30,144 nucleotides of DNA from Bacteroidales bacterium UBA5072. Lineage in GTDB: Bacteria; Bacteroidota; Bacteroidia; Bacteroidales; UBA10428. This document shows, piece after piece, positions 22,970 through 30,144 of this stretch; position 1 is the first letter of the stretch, and every line of letters begins with the position of its first letter. The translations under genes were made by a program, and so were the position numbers. The DNA is taken from positions 35,050 to 65,193 of the forward strand of contig DIAS01000062.1 of NCBI GenBank assembly GCA_002415855.1, read 5' to 3'. The notes below the pieces were generated by a model. That model saw nothing but the letters and a program-made list of their open reading frames with translations, made no database searches and was not told the DNA's origin.

Positions 22970-23228
22970 TGATTTTCTTACCGCTGAGGTATTTTGCCAG
23001 CGTAAGGGTTCCTATAAAGCTCAGGATTATCCAGGCTATCCCGATATCGAGTATATATGACTTTTCAGTCTCGATCGCAATGATAGCACAGATGCCAACC
23101 ACAAGGATTCCGAAAATGTCGATTCCGACCATTCTGTCGGGGATCGTTGGTCCCCTGATGATCCGGTACATGCAAATTCCGCTTAAGGCGATTTGTACGT
23201 ACAGCATTATGTCCAGATAGCTTATCAT
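22962..23228 (-). CDS. mnhF: Mrp-type Na+/H+ antiporter subunit F
   Basis: This 88-residue protein with three helices contains RIIRGPTIPDRMVGIDIFGIL (about 22-42), the hallmark of MrpF/MbhB. It is a small integral membrane subunit of the ion-translocating module. Its start overlaps the mnhE stop by 4 bp (ATGA). Confidence 0.92.
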   Translation of the reverse strand: MISYLDIMLYVQIALSGICMYRIIRGPTIPDRMVGIDIFGILVVGICAIIAIETEKSYILDIGIAWIILSFIGTLTLAKYLSGKKINE

Positions 23229-23710
23229 TCAACAATTCTTTTTATATACTTTTCAAATTGGCCCAGTATTAAGGAGGAATAAACTTCAGGATCTTCCGAA
23301 TGCACATAGATCCAATGAATATACAGGTCGTCGCCGATTATATCCACCGAGATCGTACCAGGTGTCATGGTAATTGAGTTGGCCAGCAGGGTTCTGGCAA
23401 AATCAGAGCGAAGTGTTGTCCGCACTTTGACGATGCCTGGTCTGATCGGCATCGCAGGATGCAATACCCTGTAAGCTACATCAATGTTTGCTTTTAGGCA
23501 TGCCCAGAGAAAAACAAAGAAATAAACGAAGAGCCAGAAGTATCTTTTGGGTTCAAGGAATTTGTGAACATTGCGGATGAAATACCTGGCAAAGATCAAA
23601 GCGGTGATGGCTGCAACAACGGTCCCGACAATCAAGTTGGGAATGGTGAGCTTAAAAGTCAGCAACAGCCACATTATCAGAGATAAGATAAATAATGTCA
23701 GGTACCTCAT
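23225..23710 (-). CDS. mnhE: Mrp-type Na+/H+ antiporter subunit E
   Basis: This 161-residue subunit has N-terminal membrane helices and a cytoplasmic C-terminal domain. The LLANSITMTPGTISVDI motif (about 109-125) is typical of MrpE/MbhA. The gene lies 1 bp after mnhD and overlaps mnhF, consistent with equimolar production of antiporter subunits. Confidence 0.92.
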   Translation of the reverse strand: MRYLTLFILSLIMWLLLTFKLTIPNLIVGTVVAAITALIFARYFIRNVHKFLEPKRYFWLFVYFFVFLWACLKANIDVAYRVLHPAMPIRPGIVKVRTTLRSDFARTLLANSITMTPGTISVDIIGDDLYIHWIYVHSEDPEVYSSLILGQFEKYIKRIVE

Positions 23711-23711
23711 A

Positions 23712-25250
23712 TCACATTCCGATTATTTTCGACATACAGTTGCCTGCGTCCATTAACACATCAACAGCAGGCTTTAACAAAGACTCCCTGACCGAAGGGA
23801 TTGCCAGAAGGCTCATCAGAAGACACAGCATTCCGAGTACTATCATGCTGAAGACCATTGGAGTGGCAACTTCCTTACCCGTAAGGTCTTTGCCGGCATT
23901 GGTTTTATTGTAAAACGCATAACGCTGGAATTTGAGGAATGATGCCAGTGTTATGATGCTCACCAGGATCGCCAGGAAGGCCAGCAGGTAAAACCTGCCA
24001 CGTATACAGGCAATTACAATGATAAGTTTACTGAAGAATCCATTGAAAGGAGGTATTCCTGAGATTGACATTGAGGCAACAAAGGATGTTCCGGCCGTTA
24101 TCGGCATTTCCGATGCAAGCCCCCCCATTTCTTTCAGGTCACGCGTCCCCAGCCGGTATTCAAGGGCCCCTGCATTCAGAAACAGCAATCCTTTAAAAGC
24201 CGCATGGTTGATGAGATGATACAATCCTCCCGTAATAGCCAGAAGTGCAACATCGGGTCTGGTACCACGTGACAACAGGATCATTCCGATGCCTGCCGAC
24301 ATGATTACATATCCCATCTGGCTGATGCTGTGGTATGCCAGCAACCTCTTGATGTCCCACTGACCGATCGCCAGAAATACGCCGAATACCATGGACAAGG
24401 TGCCCAGGGCGGTTATAACAAAGGCGATCTGTTCACTGATGACGAACATGGAAAAGAAAAGCCGGAGGATCACATAAATACCGACTGCTTTGATAAATAC
24501 GCCGGACAGCATGGCAGATATAGGAGAAGGGGCTGAAGAATGAGCATCGGGTAACCAGGCATGGAAGGGCATGATGGCTGCCTTTACTCCGAACCCGCAA
24601 AGGATCAGCATCTGGACAAATGTATAATAAGTCCCGTCATAGCCTGCCTTAAAGGCTTCCCGGATATCGGCAATATTGAGCGTCTTGGCTTTCCAGTAAA
24701 TAAGGCCTATTCCAAAAAGTATCAGCAATGAAGCAATTCCACCCAGAACCTGGTATTTGAAAGACGCTTCGAGTTCATTCTTTTCAACACCAAATGCTAC
24801 CAGCGCATAGGAGGCTATCACGGATATTTCCAGGAAGACGAAAATATTAAAAAGATCACCGCTCAGCACAACCCCGTTCATCCCGGCTACCAGCAGGCAC
24901 AAGAGGGCATAGTAATACTCTTCTCCGGTATACCGCTTCATATAGGAAAGGGAATAAACTGCAGAAAGGAACCCCAGGGTGCTAATTAGGCACAACATGA
25001 TGACAGAAAGTCCGTCAAGAACCATGTATATTCCGATAGGGATCTTGTTGACAGCTTCCCATCCGCCCACTTTGTACACTGTTATTCCATTTCCGTTATG
25101 CATCCAGGCATAATAGCTGGTGATCAGCAAAACAAGGAAAACCGCAGAAGTGAAGTACCCGGGCAAATCCCTGATCAGTTTTCCCAATACCATGATCAGA
25201 AAGGCACTGGCCAGCGGAACAATGACCAACATCGGGATTATCGGATTCAT
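23712..25250 (-). CDS. mnhD: Mrp-type antiporter subunit D (MbhH/NuoN-like ion channel)
   Basis: This 512-residue protein is a member of the proton-conducting membrane transporter family with about 14 helices. The functional residues are all present: the trans-membrane Glu141 (VFLEISVIASYALV), Lys223 (GFGVKAAIMPFHAWLPDA) and Lys254 (GVFIKAVGIY). It should carry out ion translocation driven by the hydrogenase reaction. A moderate Shine-Dalgarno (AGAGGA) precedes its ATG. It is 3 bp from mnhC. Confidence 0.93.
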   Translation of the reverse strand: MNPIIPMLVIVPLASAFLIMVLGKLIRDLPGYFTSAVFLVLLITSYYAWMHNGNGITVYKVGGWEAVNKIPIGIYMVLDGLSVIMLCLISTLGFLSAVYSLSYMKRYTGEEYYYALLCLLVAGMNGVVLSGDLFNIFVFLEISVIASYALVAFGVEKNELEASFKYQVLGGIASLLILFGIGLIYWKAKTLNIADIREAFKAGYDGTYYTFVQMLILCGFGVKAAIMPFHAWLPDAHSSAPSPISAMLSGVFIKAVGIYVILRLFFSMFVISEQIAFVITALGTLSMVFGVFLAIGQWDIKRLLAYHSISQMGYVIMSAGIGMILLSRGTRPDVALLAITGGLYHLINHAAFKGLLFLNAGALEYRLGTRDLKEMGGLASEMPITAGTSFVASMSISGIPPFNGFFSKLIIVIACIRGRFYLLAFLAILVSIITLASFLKFQRYAFYNKTNAGKDLTGKEVATPMVFSMIVLGMLCLLMSLLAIPSVRESLLKPAVDVLMDAGNCMSKIIGM

Positions 25251-25253
25251 AGG

Positions 25254-25592
25254 CTATCCTCTTAGATTTCTGATTTCCCGGATATCAAATGTCTTATACT
25301 TCCGATAGATCCTGATAATGACAGCCATCAGCAATGATGTGGTCGCCAGCCCGATGACAATAGCGGTCAGCACCAGGGCCTGTGGCAGCGGATCAACATA
25401 TAGCTGGCCGGGTTCTGCAGGATCAACGATAGGGAACTTGCCGCCTTCGATGTAGCCCATCAGGGCAAAGAAAAGAAAGGTGCTTACTTCCATGATGGAC
25501 AAGGAAATGGCGATCTTGACCAGGTTACGCCGGGTAATTACTCCGTAGAGACCAACCAGGAATAAAGCAAAGCACATCCAGTAGGGTATCAT
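25254..25592 (-). CDS. mnhC: Mrp-type antiporter subunit C (NuoK-like)
   Basis: This 112-residue protein has three helices and resembles NuoK/MbhG. The DPLPQALVLTAIVIGLATTS motif (about 67-86) is diagnostic for MrpC, and Glu35 in SIMEVSTFLFF is the conserved membrane glutamate. It starts one base inside the mnhB stop (TGATG) and has a strong Shine-Dalgarno (AAGGAGG) 10 nt upstream, within the end of mnhB. Confidence 0.92.
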   Translation of the reverse strand: MIPYWMCFALFLVGLYGVITRRNLVKIAISLSIMEVSTFLFFALMGYIEGGKFPIVDPAEPGQLYVDPLPQALVLTAIVIGLATTSLLMAVIIRIYRKYKTFDIREIRNLRG

Positions 25593-26026
25593 CAGGTATC
25601 TTCCTCCTTAAAGATTACCAGGGCCAGAAATAAGATAAAAATTGAACTTGTGACCTCGATTCCGACAAAAATGTTATAAAGCGGCAGGACACCGGCACTG
25701 ACGAGTTCTCCAACTGTTCCCCTGGGCAAAAAATTCAGGAAGAATACTTTGGCTCCAAGGAACAGGCCAACCAAAGAAAGGATGATCACGATCAGTACTG
25801 CTATATTTTCTGTAGCTGTTGATCCGGTCTCTTCCTTTTTCAGATTTAAAAATCCGCCTCCAAAGGCAAGGGTAACCAGAATAAAGGCCCCTGCCATAAT
25901 AACTCCCCCGGCAAATCCTCCTCCGGGGGTCAGGTGTCCGTGAATGACAACATAAGCCCCATACAAAAAAATAATTCCGGCGAGGATTTGCGTGGTCTTC
26001 TTTACGATGGTGGTCATTCCTTTCAT
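25592..26026 (-). CDS. mnhB: Mrp-type antiporter subunit B
   Basis: This 144-residue protein has four helices and the MrpB/MbhF signature HGHLTPGGGFAGGV (about 29-42). In Mrp systems MrpB packs next to the MrpA C-terminal part, whose gene lies immediately upstream here (4-bp gap). The start could also be the fourth residue (Met4). Confidence 0.92.
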   Translation of the reverse strand: MKGMTTIVKKTTQILAGIIFLYGAYVVIHGHLTPGGGFAGGVIMAGAFILVTLAFGGGFLNLKKEETGSTATENIAVLIVIILSLVGLFLGAKVFFLNFLPRGTVGELVSAGVLPLYNIFVGIEVTSSIFILFLALVIFKEEDT

Positions 26027-26030
26027 GGCC

Positions 26031-26558
26031 TTACTTTTTACCTTTCAGTCTTAAAATGGCAATTACCCCAAGGACGGCAGTCACCAGCACGGTTGCTTCG
26101 CCCAGTGTATCATAACCCCTGAAATCAAAAACAACACCTGTTACCAGGTTGGCGCTTCCTGTTTTTTCTGCCGCACCGTTCATGTATGCCTCCGACATCC
26201 GAAGATGGCTTTCACCAAAGGCATCCAGATGACCGGTTGAGATCACGAAATAGTACAGCAGTGCAATTATAAGTGCCAGCGCTGCAACAGCAAGTGTCCT
26301 TCCCCTGGAATCGAGCCCATAATAGGGTTCTTCCCGTGAAGTATTCAGTACCACAGTCACCATGATGATGAGTGACATGGTGTCGACCACAATCTGGACA
26401 ATCGCCAGGTCGGGTGCTTTCAGCAAAAGAAAACAAATGACCAGTCCATAGCCCACAATTCCGCAGGCAATGACCGCTGAAAGCAGATCTTTTGCATGAA
26501 TGGCGTAGATCGCGCCGATTACCATGAATCCTGTAATAATTGTCAATGCCAGTTCCAT
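26031..26558 (-). CDS. MrpA C-terminal part: fused MbhD (DUF4040) and MbhE-like protein
   Basis: This 175-residue membrane protein corresponds to the C-terminal third of MrpA. The DUF4040/MbhD motif YGLVICFLLLKAPDLAIVQ (about 37-55) is followed by an MbhE-type segment VFDFRGYDTLGEATVL (about 144-159). In Pyrococcus Mbh these are two genes; in Mrp antiporters they are fused to a large NuoL-like part. Here they form one small protein, separated by only 7 bp from the NuoL-like gene, so MrpA appears split in two. It should form part of the sodium or proton path. Confidence 0.87.
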   Translation of the reverse strand: MELALTIITGFMVIGAIYAIHAKDLLSAVIACGIVGYGLVICFLLLKAPDLAIVQIVVDTMSLIIMVTVVLNTSREEPYYGLDSRGRTLAVAALALIIALLYYFVISTGHLDAFGESHLRMSEAYMNGAAEKTGSANLVTGVVFDFRGYDTLGEATVLVTAVLGVIAILRLKGKK

Positions 26559-26565
26559 AGTGCAG

Positions 26566-28419
26566 CTAAGTATTCATTATCATCAGCAGAATGATCAGAC
26601 CTGCAATTATCCATACCGTATAATGCGGGAGGATGCCGGAGTGTGCCCTGCTGGCAAGACTGCTGAGCCATAAGGTAAAGCGTTTTGAGAGTTCATATAC
26701 ATCAAACCACCGCTCTTCCGCCTTTTGGTAAAACCACGCCATCAGCCTGAATTCCTTTAAAGTATGATAAAAACCGGATACCGGATACCCTGTTGTTTCA
26801 TACAGTTTTTCTCCCCCGATGAAACTATCCTCCGTCCGGAATTTCTTCATGCCGGTGATCAGGTACAGGCATATGCCCAGCAGAACAGAGATCAGCACAA
26901 GAACGGATACCAGAGAAGAATTCCAGAACCCGGCCGGGACAAAAACCCCTGACACTGGCATCAGCAGGCGCGGCAGAATGATACCCGTGGCAAAAATTCC
27001 GAATAGCAGACAACCCAGAGCAAGAAGGATCAGGGGTGCCCACATGAGAACGGGAACTTCGCGGACCTGTGCAAATTCCTGCTTCTTACCGCTCAGAAAT
27101 ATCCCGCCGATGAATTTGATAAAGCTGGCCAGGGTCAGGGCTGAACCGAAAACAGCAAGGCCAAGCCAGAGTATCCACAGTTTGTTTGGCAGTCCGCTTC
27201 CCGAACCGAAATCAATAATTGCTTGGTAAATCATCCACTTGGAGGCAAATCCGTTCAAAGGCGGAATGCCCGATATGGACAAGGCAAATACAATGGCTCC
27301 AAAAAAGGTGAGTGGCATGGACCGCGACAAATCTCCCAATTCGTCAATATCCTCTTTTCCCGTCCGGAATTCAACATTTCCGGCCGTCAGGAACAAACCG
27401 CTTTTATAAATGACGTTGTTGAGCATGTGAAACAGACCAGCAGCAACACCAAGCATCGATCCCAGACTGAATCCGAGTACCATGTAACCAACCTGTGAAA
27501 CCGCGTGAAATCCCAGCAGGCGCCTGCAATTGTGCTGCACAAGGGCCATCAGTACAGCAGCGACAATTGTAATCACACCGAGCGATAACAACAGCATCCG
27601 CCAGGGATCTGTAAGAATGAACAGGTCAGTTGTGATCCTGGCCAGAAAATAGATTCCTAAAAGCTTGTCGAGCGATGCAGGCAAAAATGCGGCAGATGAA
27701 GCCGGGGAGTATTGGGCATAGTCGGGTATCCACGAATGGAACGGGAAAGCTCCGGCTTTGGTAAAACTTCCTGTGAGCAGTGCAAGAAATGCTGCTGCTG
27801 TCAATGCTCCACTGGTGGGGAGTGATACATCAGCCATGCTCAGGGTACCGCATATTTTCCAGATAATGGCTATACCCAGGATCATGATCCCGTCGGATGC
27901 GCCGATAATGATCAAAGTCTTTTTGGCAGCTGCAGAGCTCGCTTCATCAGTTCCGGGGATCAGCTTGTAAAGTGTAATGCCCAGCACGCCCCAGAAAATG
28001 ATAAACAGAAGCAGGTTGTCCGACAATACTGCTCCATAAGAGGCGCCAAGGGTTATCAGGTACCAGGAATAAAATCCTTTGATCCTACCCTTGTTGTATG
28101 TAAGGCAATAGACCAGGATAAGCAGGCCAAATATACCAAGGAAAAGCACGATCAGCCTGCTCAGACCGTCAACCTGAAAACATATGCTGCCGTGATCTGC
28201 CAGCAGGCAGTTGTGGTGCGCCTGATAACCGGTGCGGAGCGCATCATCAACAGAGATTAGTTTATCTCCGGTACCAAATAAAACTATCGAAGAATACAAA
28301 GCAGCCATGACAGCAAGAATTGAAATCAACTCCTTAACAAACCTGATCCTGCCCGGAATAAAGAATAACAATATCCCTGCAAGCATCGGAATAACAATTG
28401 TATACAAAACCCCATTCAT
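26566..28419 (-). CDS. NuoL/MrpA-N/HyfB-like ion-translocating membrane subunit
   Basis: This 617-residue protein has about 14-16 membrane helices and belongs to the proton-conducting transporter family. Lys221 (GSFTKAGAFPFHSWIPD), Lys252 (SLDKLLGIY) and the HMLNNVIYKSGLFL motif are conserved. The trans-membrane Glu found in WExxxLxSY-type motifs is replaced by Gly144 (FIIFWGVLGITLYKL), which questions a standard pump mechanism. A C-terminal stretch with a late helix (about 525-617) resembles the lateral-helix end of NuoL/HycC. It takes the place of the MrpA N-terminal part. A strong Shine-Dalgarno (AGGAGG, 6-nt spacing) precedes the ATG, overlapping the end of the large-subunit gene region. 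Confidence 0.88.
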   Translation of the reverse strand: MNGVLYTIVIPMLAGILLFFIPGRIRFVKELISILAVMAALYSSIVLFGTGDKLISVDDALRTGYQAHHNCLLADHGSICFQVDGLSRLIVLFLGIFGLLILVYCLTYNKGRIKGFYSWYLITLGASYGAVLSDNLLLFIIFWGVLGITLYKLIPGTDEASSAAAKKTLIIIGASDGIMILGIAIIWKICGTLSMADVSLPTSGALTAAAFLALLTGSFTKAGAFPFHSWIPDYAQYSPASSAAFLPASLDKLLGIYFLARITTDLFILTDPWRMLLLSLGVITIVAAVLMALVQHNCRRLLGFHAVSQVGYMVLGFSLGSMLGVAAGLFHMLNNVIYKSGLFLTAGNVEFRTGKEDIDELGDLSRSMPLTFFGAIVFALSISGIPPLNGFASKWMIYQAIIDFGSGSGLPNKLWILWLGLAVFGSALTLASFIKFIGGIFLSGKKQEFAQVREVPVLMWAPLILLALGCLLFGIFATGIILPRLLMPVSGVFVPAGFWNSSLVSVLVLISVLLGICLYLITGMKKFRTEDSFIGGEKLYETTGYPVSGFYHTLKEFRLMAWFYQKAEERWFDVYELSKRFTLWLSSLASRAHSGILPHYTVWIIAGLIILLMIMNT

Positions 28420-28432
28420 TTTACGCCTCCTG

Positions 28433-29611
28433 TCATTTCAATCCGCATGTCCTCTTTGCTGAAAGTTCAACCAGTTCTCTGCCATTCAGGATCTTTTTTC
28501 CGGTATCAATATCATAGGCAACTGCCAGCCGCTCGGTGCAGCAGTAACAGGGATCAACCGCTGCAAGTGCCAGGGTTGCATCCGAAAGGGTATGCCCGAT
28601 GCATGATTTCCTGAATGTGGCAATATTCACATAGCTGGGGGCCCTTATCTTGTGCCTCACAGGATAATTGGAACCATCGGTCTTGACAAAATGAAAGACC
28701 TCTCCGCGGGGGGCTTCGGCACGCCCTGTGCCCATGCCTTCCGGGATCTCATCCACGACAACGGCAATATCTCCTTCTTTTTCTTTCTTGAGTCCATCAA
28801 GGCACTGCTCAATGATGGAGATGGATTCATACATTTCAAGGAGACGTACTTCGGCTTTGGCGAATACGTCCCCTTCCCTGGCTGTAATTACTTTCCAGTT
28901 CACCAGGGGATAAGCTGCATATGGATCATCCCTCCGGATGTCAATATCGACTCCCGAGGCTCTTGCGGTAGGTCCGACAGCGGCAAAGTCAAGGATATCC
29001 TCACGGGTCAGGATACCTACTCCCTTTGTCCTGGCATGAATAACGGGATCATCCATGATGGCCCCGGTAAGCAGATCGGTTTTTTCCCTGATATGGTCAA
29101 GAGTTTCCCGGATCCTTTGTATTTTATCATTTTCAATATCCCTGCGTACGCCACCGATTTTAAACATGGCATAGCTGTTCCTGTTCCCGGTGATCATTTC
29201 AAAAAGGTCGAGCACCGGCTCGCGGTATTTCCAGGCCCACATAAACACGGTGTTGTACCCAAGAAAATGACCTGCCAGTCCCACCCATAACAAATGACTG
29301 TGAAGACGTTCCAGCTCCCCGATGATGGACCTGATATATTTTGCCCTGTTGGGGATATCTATACCGGCAATCTCTTCGAGGCAATTGGCAAAGGCGAAAG
29401 GATGGGACGTGGAACAGATGCCGCAGATTCTTTCCACGAGAAAGAATACCTGGTCAAAGGTCTTCGATTCGCTCAGCTTTTCTATGCCGCGATGATTATA
29501 TCCGGTCTCCCATTTCACATCCTTTACGATCTCTCCCTCGCAGTATAGTCTGAAGAGCTCAGGCTCTTCCTGAAGCGGATGATAAGGACCAATGGGAATG
29601 ATCTTGTTCAT
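28433..29611 (-). CDS. Membrane-bound group 4 [NiFe] hydrogenase large subunit (MbhL/EchE-like)
   Basis: This 392-residue catalytic subunit is homologous to NuoD but keeps all nickel ligands: Cys63/Cys66 (ERICGICSTSH) and Cys355/Cys358 (DPCYCCTER). It is therefore an active-type hydrogenase and not a complex I-like or Mbx/Mbs relative. An extra Cys357 lies between the second pair. After Arg361 a 31-residue tail follows, a likely target of the HycI-type protease at 21558. It should evolve H2 from reduced ferredoxin on the cytoplasmic face of the membrane. With the Mrp genes downstream it fits the Mbh-like group 4 type. The start is preceded by two 12-14-bp direct repeats, not a Shine-Dalgarno. 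Confidence 0.92.
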   Translation of the reverse strand: MNKIIPIGPYHPLQEEPELFRLYCEGEIVKDVKWETGYNHRGIEKLSESKTFDQVFFLVERICGICSTSHPFAFANCLEEIAGIDIPNRAKYIRSIIGELERLHSHLLWVGLAGHFLGYNTVFMWAWKYREPVLDLFEMITGNRNSYAMFKIGGVRRDIENDKIQRIRETLDHIREKTDLLTGAIMDDPVIHARTKGVGILTREDILDFAAVGPTARASGVDIDIRRDDPYAAYPLVNWKVITAREGDVFAKAEVRLLEMYESISIIEQCLDGLKKEKEGDIAVVVDEIPEGMGTGRAEAPRGEVFHFVKTDGSNYPVRHKIRAPSYVNIATFRKSCIGHTLSDATLALAAVDPCYCCTERLAVAYDIDTGKKILNGRELVELSAKRTCGLK

Positions 29612-29614
29612 TTT

Positions 29615-29641
29615 TGACAGTTGAAATCTGACAGTTGAAAG
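29615..29641. repeat. Direct repeat TGACAGTTGAAA x2 upstream of the large-subunit gene
   Basis: TGACAGTTGAAA occurs at 29615-29626 and again at 29629-29640 with period 14, directly before the large-subunit ATG on the minus strand. It shares its gap with the TTTTCAC array. Confidence 0.7.
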
Positions 29642-29683
29642 TTGTTCGTTGTTATGGATCGTGTTTCAATCTTCATGATTGGT

Positions 29684-29725
29684 TTTTCACTTTTCACTTT
29701 TCACTTTTCACTTTTCATTTTTCAT
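29684..29725. repeat. Heptamer tandem repeat (TTTTCAC)x4 plus degenerate TTTTCAT units
   Basis: Four exact TTTTCAC units (29684-29711) and about two TTTTCAT units continue into the 3' end of the NuoC-like gene; the TGA stop (29715-29717) lies in the array. The period of 7 equals that of the arrays at 1 and 3833, though the sequence is unrelated. Confidence 0.85.
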
Positions 29726-30144
29726 TCTTCCTGTAAGGATATACCCCTTCAGCCCAGTTGCCGTCGGAAACCAGTTTCTCCAGGTTGGGATGGTTTATGA
29801 AATTGATTCCCATGATCTCATGCATTTCCCTTTCGATCCAGTTTGCCCCTTCTAACAATCCCGTCAGCGATTCGATTGCCGGATCTGCTTTATCCAGCAA
29901 AACATTTACATTCAGCACCAACCCTTTTTCATCCTTGCTGAAATGGTACAGGATCTCAATACCCCTATCGGTATCCACTGCTGTGGCAATAATAAACCTG
30001 AAGCAAAGCTCTCTGACCAGGAATTCACTGACAGTCACAATTGCATCTGCACTGACCGCAATTGTCGCCCGCCTGTCATTTTTAACAACAATTTCATGAA
30101 CCTTGTCTGCAAAGCGCTTTCTGATAGTTTCTATTTCAATTACT
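29715..30144 (-). CDS. NuoC/MbhK-like hydrogenase subunit, partial (5' end beyond the window)
   Basis: At least 142 residues of a NuoC (30 kDa subunit)-like protein are encoded; the frame stays open to the window edge with family-like sequence, so the GTG at 30038 is not the start. The motif ANWIEREMHEIMGINFINHPNLEKLV is the conserved NuoC/HycE-N signature (E-R-E-x-x-[DE]-x-x-G-I-x-F-x-x-H-P). In group 4 hydrogenases this subunit packs on the large subunit and is usually encoded beside it and the NuoB-like small subunit, which should lie just to the right. The stop lies in a heptamer repeat. Confidence 0.88.
   Translation of the reverse strand, partial: VIEIETIRKRFADKVHEIVVKNDRRATIAVSADAIVTVSEFLVRELCFRFIIATAVDTDRGIEILYHFSKDEKGLVLNVNVLLDKADPAIESLTGLLEGANWIEREMHEIMGINFINHPNLEKLVSDGNWAEGVYPYRKNEK

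Noticed and set aside
26031..28419. Complex I (nuo) instead of a hydrogenase
   Set aside because: The large subunit keeps both CxxC nickel motifs and the MrpB, E, F and G genes are absent from complex I operons.
28652..29290. A 212-codon + strand frame opposite the hydrogenase large subunit
   Set aside because: It is antisense to a gene with all nickel-ligand motifs and has no family resemblance.
29715..30038. A complete 107-residue gene starting at GTG 30038
   Set aside because: The frame continues open to the window edge with NuoC-like sequence, so it is the 3' part of a longer gene.
1..30144. CRISPR array
   Set aside because: The repeats have 7-14 bp periods without spacers, and no cas gene is present.

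Overview
The window looks like a chromosomal segment of a strictly anaerobic, fermentative member of the Bacteroidota. The signs are lipoprotein signal peptides, mostly Shine-Dalgarno-less starts, several TAnnTTTG-type -7 promoter boxes, a Bacteroidota-type intergenic repeat, and a gene set for amino-acid fermentation and hydrogen metabolism. No rRNA, tRNA, CRISPR array or intact insertion sequence was seen.

Left part, + strand (1-11976). First comes an [FeFe]-hydrogenase maturation group: an aspartase-family gene overlapping hydF, then hydE. Next is a 2-oxoacid catabolic group: a fused ADP-forming acyl-CoA synthetase, a double-ACT protein, a PaaK-type aryl-CoA ligase, a PLP aminotransferase, and a four-subunit 2-oxoacid:ferredoxin oxidoreductase (korDABC). 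Together these can turn (probably aromatic or branched) amino acids into acyl-CoA plus reduced ferredoxin, and then into acid plus ATP.

Middle part, - strand (11970-15489). A GH30 glycosidase lipoprotein sits downstream of an unrecognised lipoprotein, followed by a dihydroorotate-dehydrogenase-like flavoprotein that lacks the usual catalytic residue. These are separate transcription units between the two metabolic blocks.

Right part, - strand (15685-20706). This is a complete soluble NAD-linked group 3d-type [NiFe] hydrogenase operon: hoxF (with a fused NuoE-like domain), hoxU, hoxY, hoxH and a maturation protease. Its leader carries a near-perfect Rex operator, a -7 promoter box and a pair of competing hairpins, so control by the NADH/NAD+ ratio is likely.

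Far right, - strand (21094 to beyond 30144). This is a membrane-bound group 4 [NiFe] hydrogenase joined to a full Mrp-type Na+/H+ antiporter set. In transcription order: a NuoC-like subunit (running off the window), the catalytic large subunit, a NuoL/MrpA-N-like subunit, an MrpA-C (MbhD+MbhE) protein, MrpB, C, D, E, F, G, a 2x[4Fe-4S] subunit, a second maturation protease and a small multi-CxxC protein. The electron-transferring small subunit and the NuoH-like subunit are not in the window and probably lie just past the right edge.

Taken together, the window concentrates parts of three hydrogenase systems ([FeFe] maturation, NAD-linked group 3d, ferredoxin-linked ion-pumping group 4) beside a ferredoxin-reducing amino-acid pathway. 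The likely logic is that Kor makes reduced ferredoxin, the Mrp-hydrogenase oxidises it to H2 while building an ion gradient, and Hox balances NADH against H2. The most unusual details are the Rex-controlled leader, a split MrpA whose N-terminal half has lost its trans-membrane glutamate, short tandem repeats abutting stop codons, and strong Shine-Dalgarno sites found only in the Mrp-hydrogenase operon.
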